From positions 1 to 15,042 of the forward strand of contig RMBW01000288.1 of the NCBI GenBank assembly GCA_004009845.1: DNA of 15,042 nt, read 5' to 3'. Below the pieces are notes generated by a model. That model was not told where the DNA came from, made no database searches, and worked only from the letters and a program-made list of their open reading frames with translations. This document shows, one piece after another, positions 13,536-15,042 of the stretch (position 1 is its first letter; every line of letters begins with the position of its first letter). The stretch is from Davidsoniella eucalypti. Lineage: Eukaryota; Ascomycota; Sordariomycetes; Microascales; Ceratocystidaceae. Both the position numbers and the translations under genes were made by a program.

Positions 13536-15042
13536 TGGCACCTCTGGTAGGCTTAACCAAGAAGGACGTACCCTTCGTCTGGTCCGATAACTGTGAGAAT
13601 GCCTTTGCGGAAGTCAAGAAAGCCTTCTTGTCGCCCCCGGTTTTGACCCCCTTCGACCCGCTCAGAGAGACTATCCTGACTGCTGACTCCTCTGGCTACG
13701 CACTTGGCGCCGAGCTATCCCAACGCGGCGACGATGGCCTGATGCACCCTATCGCCTTCCTCTCTCGTAAGCTGACCCCGCCGGAAGCCAACTATCCTAT
13801 CCACGATAAGGAGATGCTGGCTGTCTACTGGTCTATCCGAGAATGGCGCCACTTCCTAATGGGTGTTGAATTCCTCGTCTATACAGACCATCGCAATTTG
13901 GAGTACTTCCGTACGAAGAGGACTTTAGCTGAACGACAACGTCGCTGGGGTTACGAGCTTTCCGACTTTAACTTTGTACTACGCCACCGCCCAGGTACTG
14001 AGCAGGTTGTCCCGGATGCACTTTCAAGGCGAGACCAAGACATGCCAGCCGACAAGAATGACGATAGACTAGCTAGTCGAGTGCACCAACTGCTCGAGGA
14101 AAGCGAGTCTAGCGGTGACCTAGTGGTGATTGGTGCTGTATGGGCCCAGGAGCCTGACAAGGACGCACCTACCGACAGCCAAGCACCGAGAGAAACCGTA
14201 CCATCCCCATTTGCCGAAGGTGAACTTTCTACCCTCTGGAGACAAGCCCTCAACAACAACAACCGCTGGTGGTTGGCCCGGAAATTGGTTCAAGAACGAG
14301 CTCGCACTTTCCCAGCCGACTGGGGCCTGCAATGGCAGATGAGTGAGTGCAAGCTTGATCAAGACGGCAGACTACGCTGGCGTGACAGACTTTGGGTCCC
14401 CTACTACGAACCGCTGAGGACCAAGATCATCCAACAAGTCCACGACTCCACCCTCGCGGGCCATCCTGGCAGAGCAATCACTCGCGACCTTGTATCGCGC
14501 GAATATGCCTGGCCTGGCTTAACCAATGATGTCCGTCAGTTTGTATCAAATTGTTCCACTTGTGGTAAAAGCAAGATCTGGCGAGAACAGAAGCGTGGCC
14601 TACTGAAGCCACTACCAATACCGTCCAGACCGTGGTCTGAGCTAGCTATGGACTTTATTGGGCCCCTGCCTGCCTCTTCCGGATACACTTTCATCTTAGG
14701 AGTCACCGACCGCTTGTCCAAGTCACAAATCCTGATCCCCATGTCTTCCATCACTGCACAAGACACCGCAGAAGCTCTGCTGATTCACGTTTTCTCGCAC
14801 CATGGTTTCCCGCTTGCCATCGTCTCCGACAGAGGGCCCCAATTCTCCCAGTTGTTCTGGGGAGAAGTATGTCGCCGCCTTGGTATCCAACGCCGCCTGT
14901 CCACTGCGTTTCATCCACAAACTGATGGTAGTCAAGAACGTAGCAATCAGGAAATCGAGACCTATTTGCGCAATTTCTGTTCCTTCGCGCAGGATGACTG
15001 GGCCTCTTTGCTACCCCAAGCACAATTGGCCCTGAACAACCG
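13493..15042 (+). pseudogene. pol: Element C pol, second part: end of RT, RNase H, integrase (runs off the window)
   Basis: Continuation of the same pol in the frame that follows the one-base deletion, open without a stop to the window end. It carries the end of the RT region (FYRDFVPRLSELMAPLVGL), RNase H (TADSSGYALGAEL, HDKEMLA, TDHRNLEYF, VPDALSRR), the integrase zinc segment (HDSTLAGHPGR, NCSTC) and core (DFIGPLP, VSDRGPQF, QER). It ends within the integrase at LALNN; the SH3-like module and chromodomain are expected outside. The first in-frame ATG (13535) lies inside the RNase H-proximal RT region, so it is not an independent gene. Apart from the deletion it looks intact. Confidence 0.9.

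Larger units (their letters stand above)
9797..15042 (+). mobile_element. Element C: innermost chromovirus, opposite orientation, 3' end outside window
   Basis: Plus-strand order is 5' LTR, primer-binding site, leader, full gag, recoding region, pol up to the integrase. C lies in opposite orientation inside D pol; the last five D bases, GATAG (9792-9796), are the predicted target duplication. By comparison with B Pol, about 260 codons of pol plus 3' UTR and 3' LTR are missing, so C should end roughly 1.2 kb beyond the window. It is the youngest insertion by position in the nest. Its LTR and proteins are diverged from B and D, so it is a sister subfamily. Confidence 0.88.

Overview
The window holds no recognisable host gene. 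It is a nested stack of Ty3/gypsy LTR retrotransposons of the chromovirus type: each pol that is visible to its end finishes with an integrase followed by a chromodomain. A filamentous fungus is the best-fitting host, inferred from chromovirus architecture, very short LTRs (about 180 bp), 5-bp target duplications and a Tf1-like self-priming signal. The species and phylum cannot be told from this sequence.

Layout, left to right. Element A (1-1830, minus strand) is the 3' part of an older copy: partial 3' LTR, polypurine tract, and the integrase-chromodomain end of pol. A complete 181-bp solo LTR (1541-1721) with a perfect 5-bp target duplication (CCAGG) sits inside that integrase. Element B (1831-6350, minus) begins with its 3' LTR exactly where A's pol is cut. 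It carries a full-length intact pol (2245-5877) and the 3' third of gag (5946-6350). Element D (6351-9796, minus) begins with its 3' LTR exactly where B's gag is cut, and carries pol from the RT domain to the stop. Element C (9797-15042, plus) begins with its 5' LTR exactly where D's pol is cut. C shows the complete 5' end: LTR, self-priming primer-binding site, structured leader, full gag, gag-pol junction and most of pol, running off the right edge. The insertion order is therefore A (oldest), then B into A, D into B, C into D. The missing halves of C, D, B and A should follow in that order to the right of the window.

How it works. Gag packages the RNA. Pol supplies protease, reverse transcriptase, RNase H, integrase and a chromodomain that probably steers integration to marked chromatin. 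Pol lies in the -1 frame relative to gag. The space between gag stop and pol ATG is open in that frame in both copies that show it, and contains an 8-bp stem with one compensatory base-pair change, which points to programmed recoding. The primer-binding site of C is an exact 11-nt complement of a segment inside its own LTR, as in Tf1-type self-priming. The C leader has no AUG and carries an array of small hairpins, some with covariation. C's gag starts with a hydrophobic, probably membrane-spanning, segment.

Condition. B pol is intact but its gag is split by D. D pol is cut by C. C pol has a single-base deletion at about 13490. No C-to-T mutational ruin of the RIP kind is evident. B and D are a mosaic: LTR, 3' UTR and RT are about 97% alike, but the end of pol is only about 80% alike.
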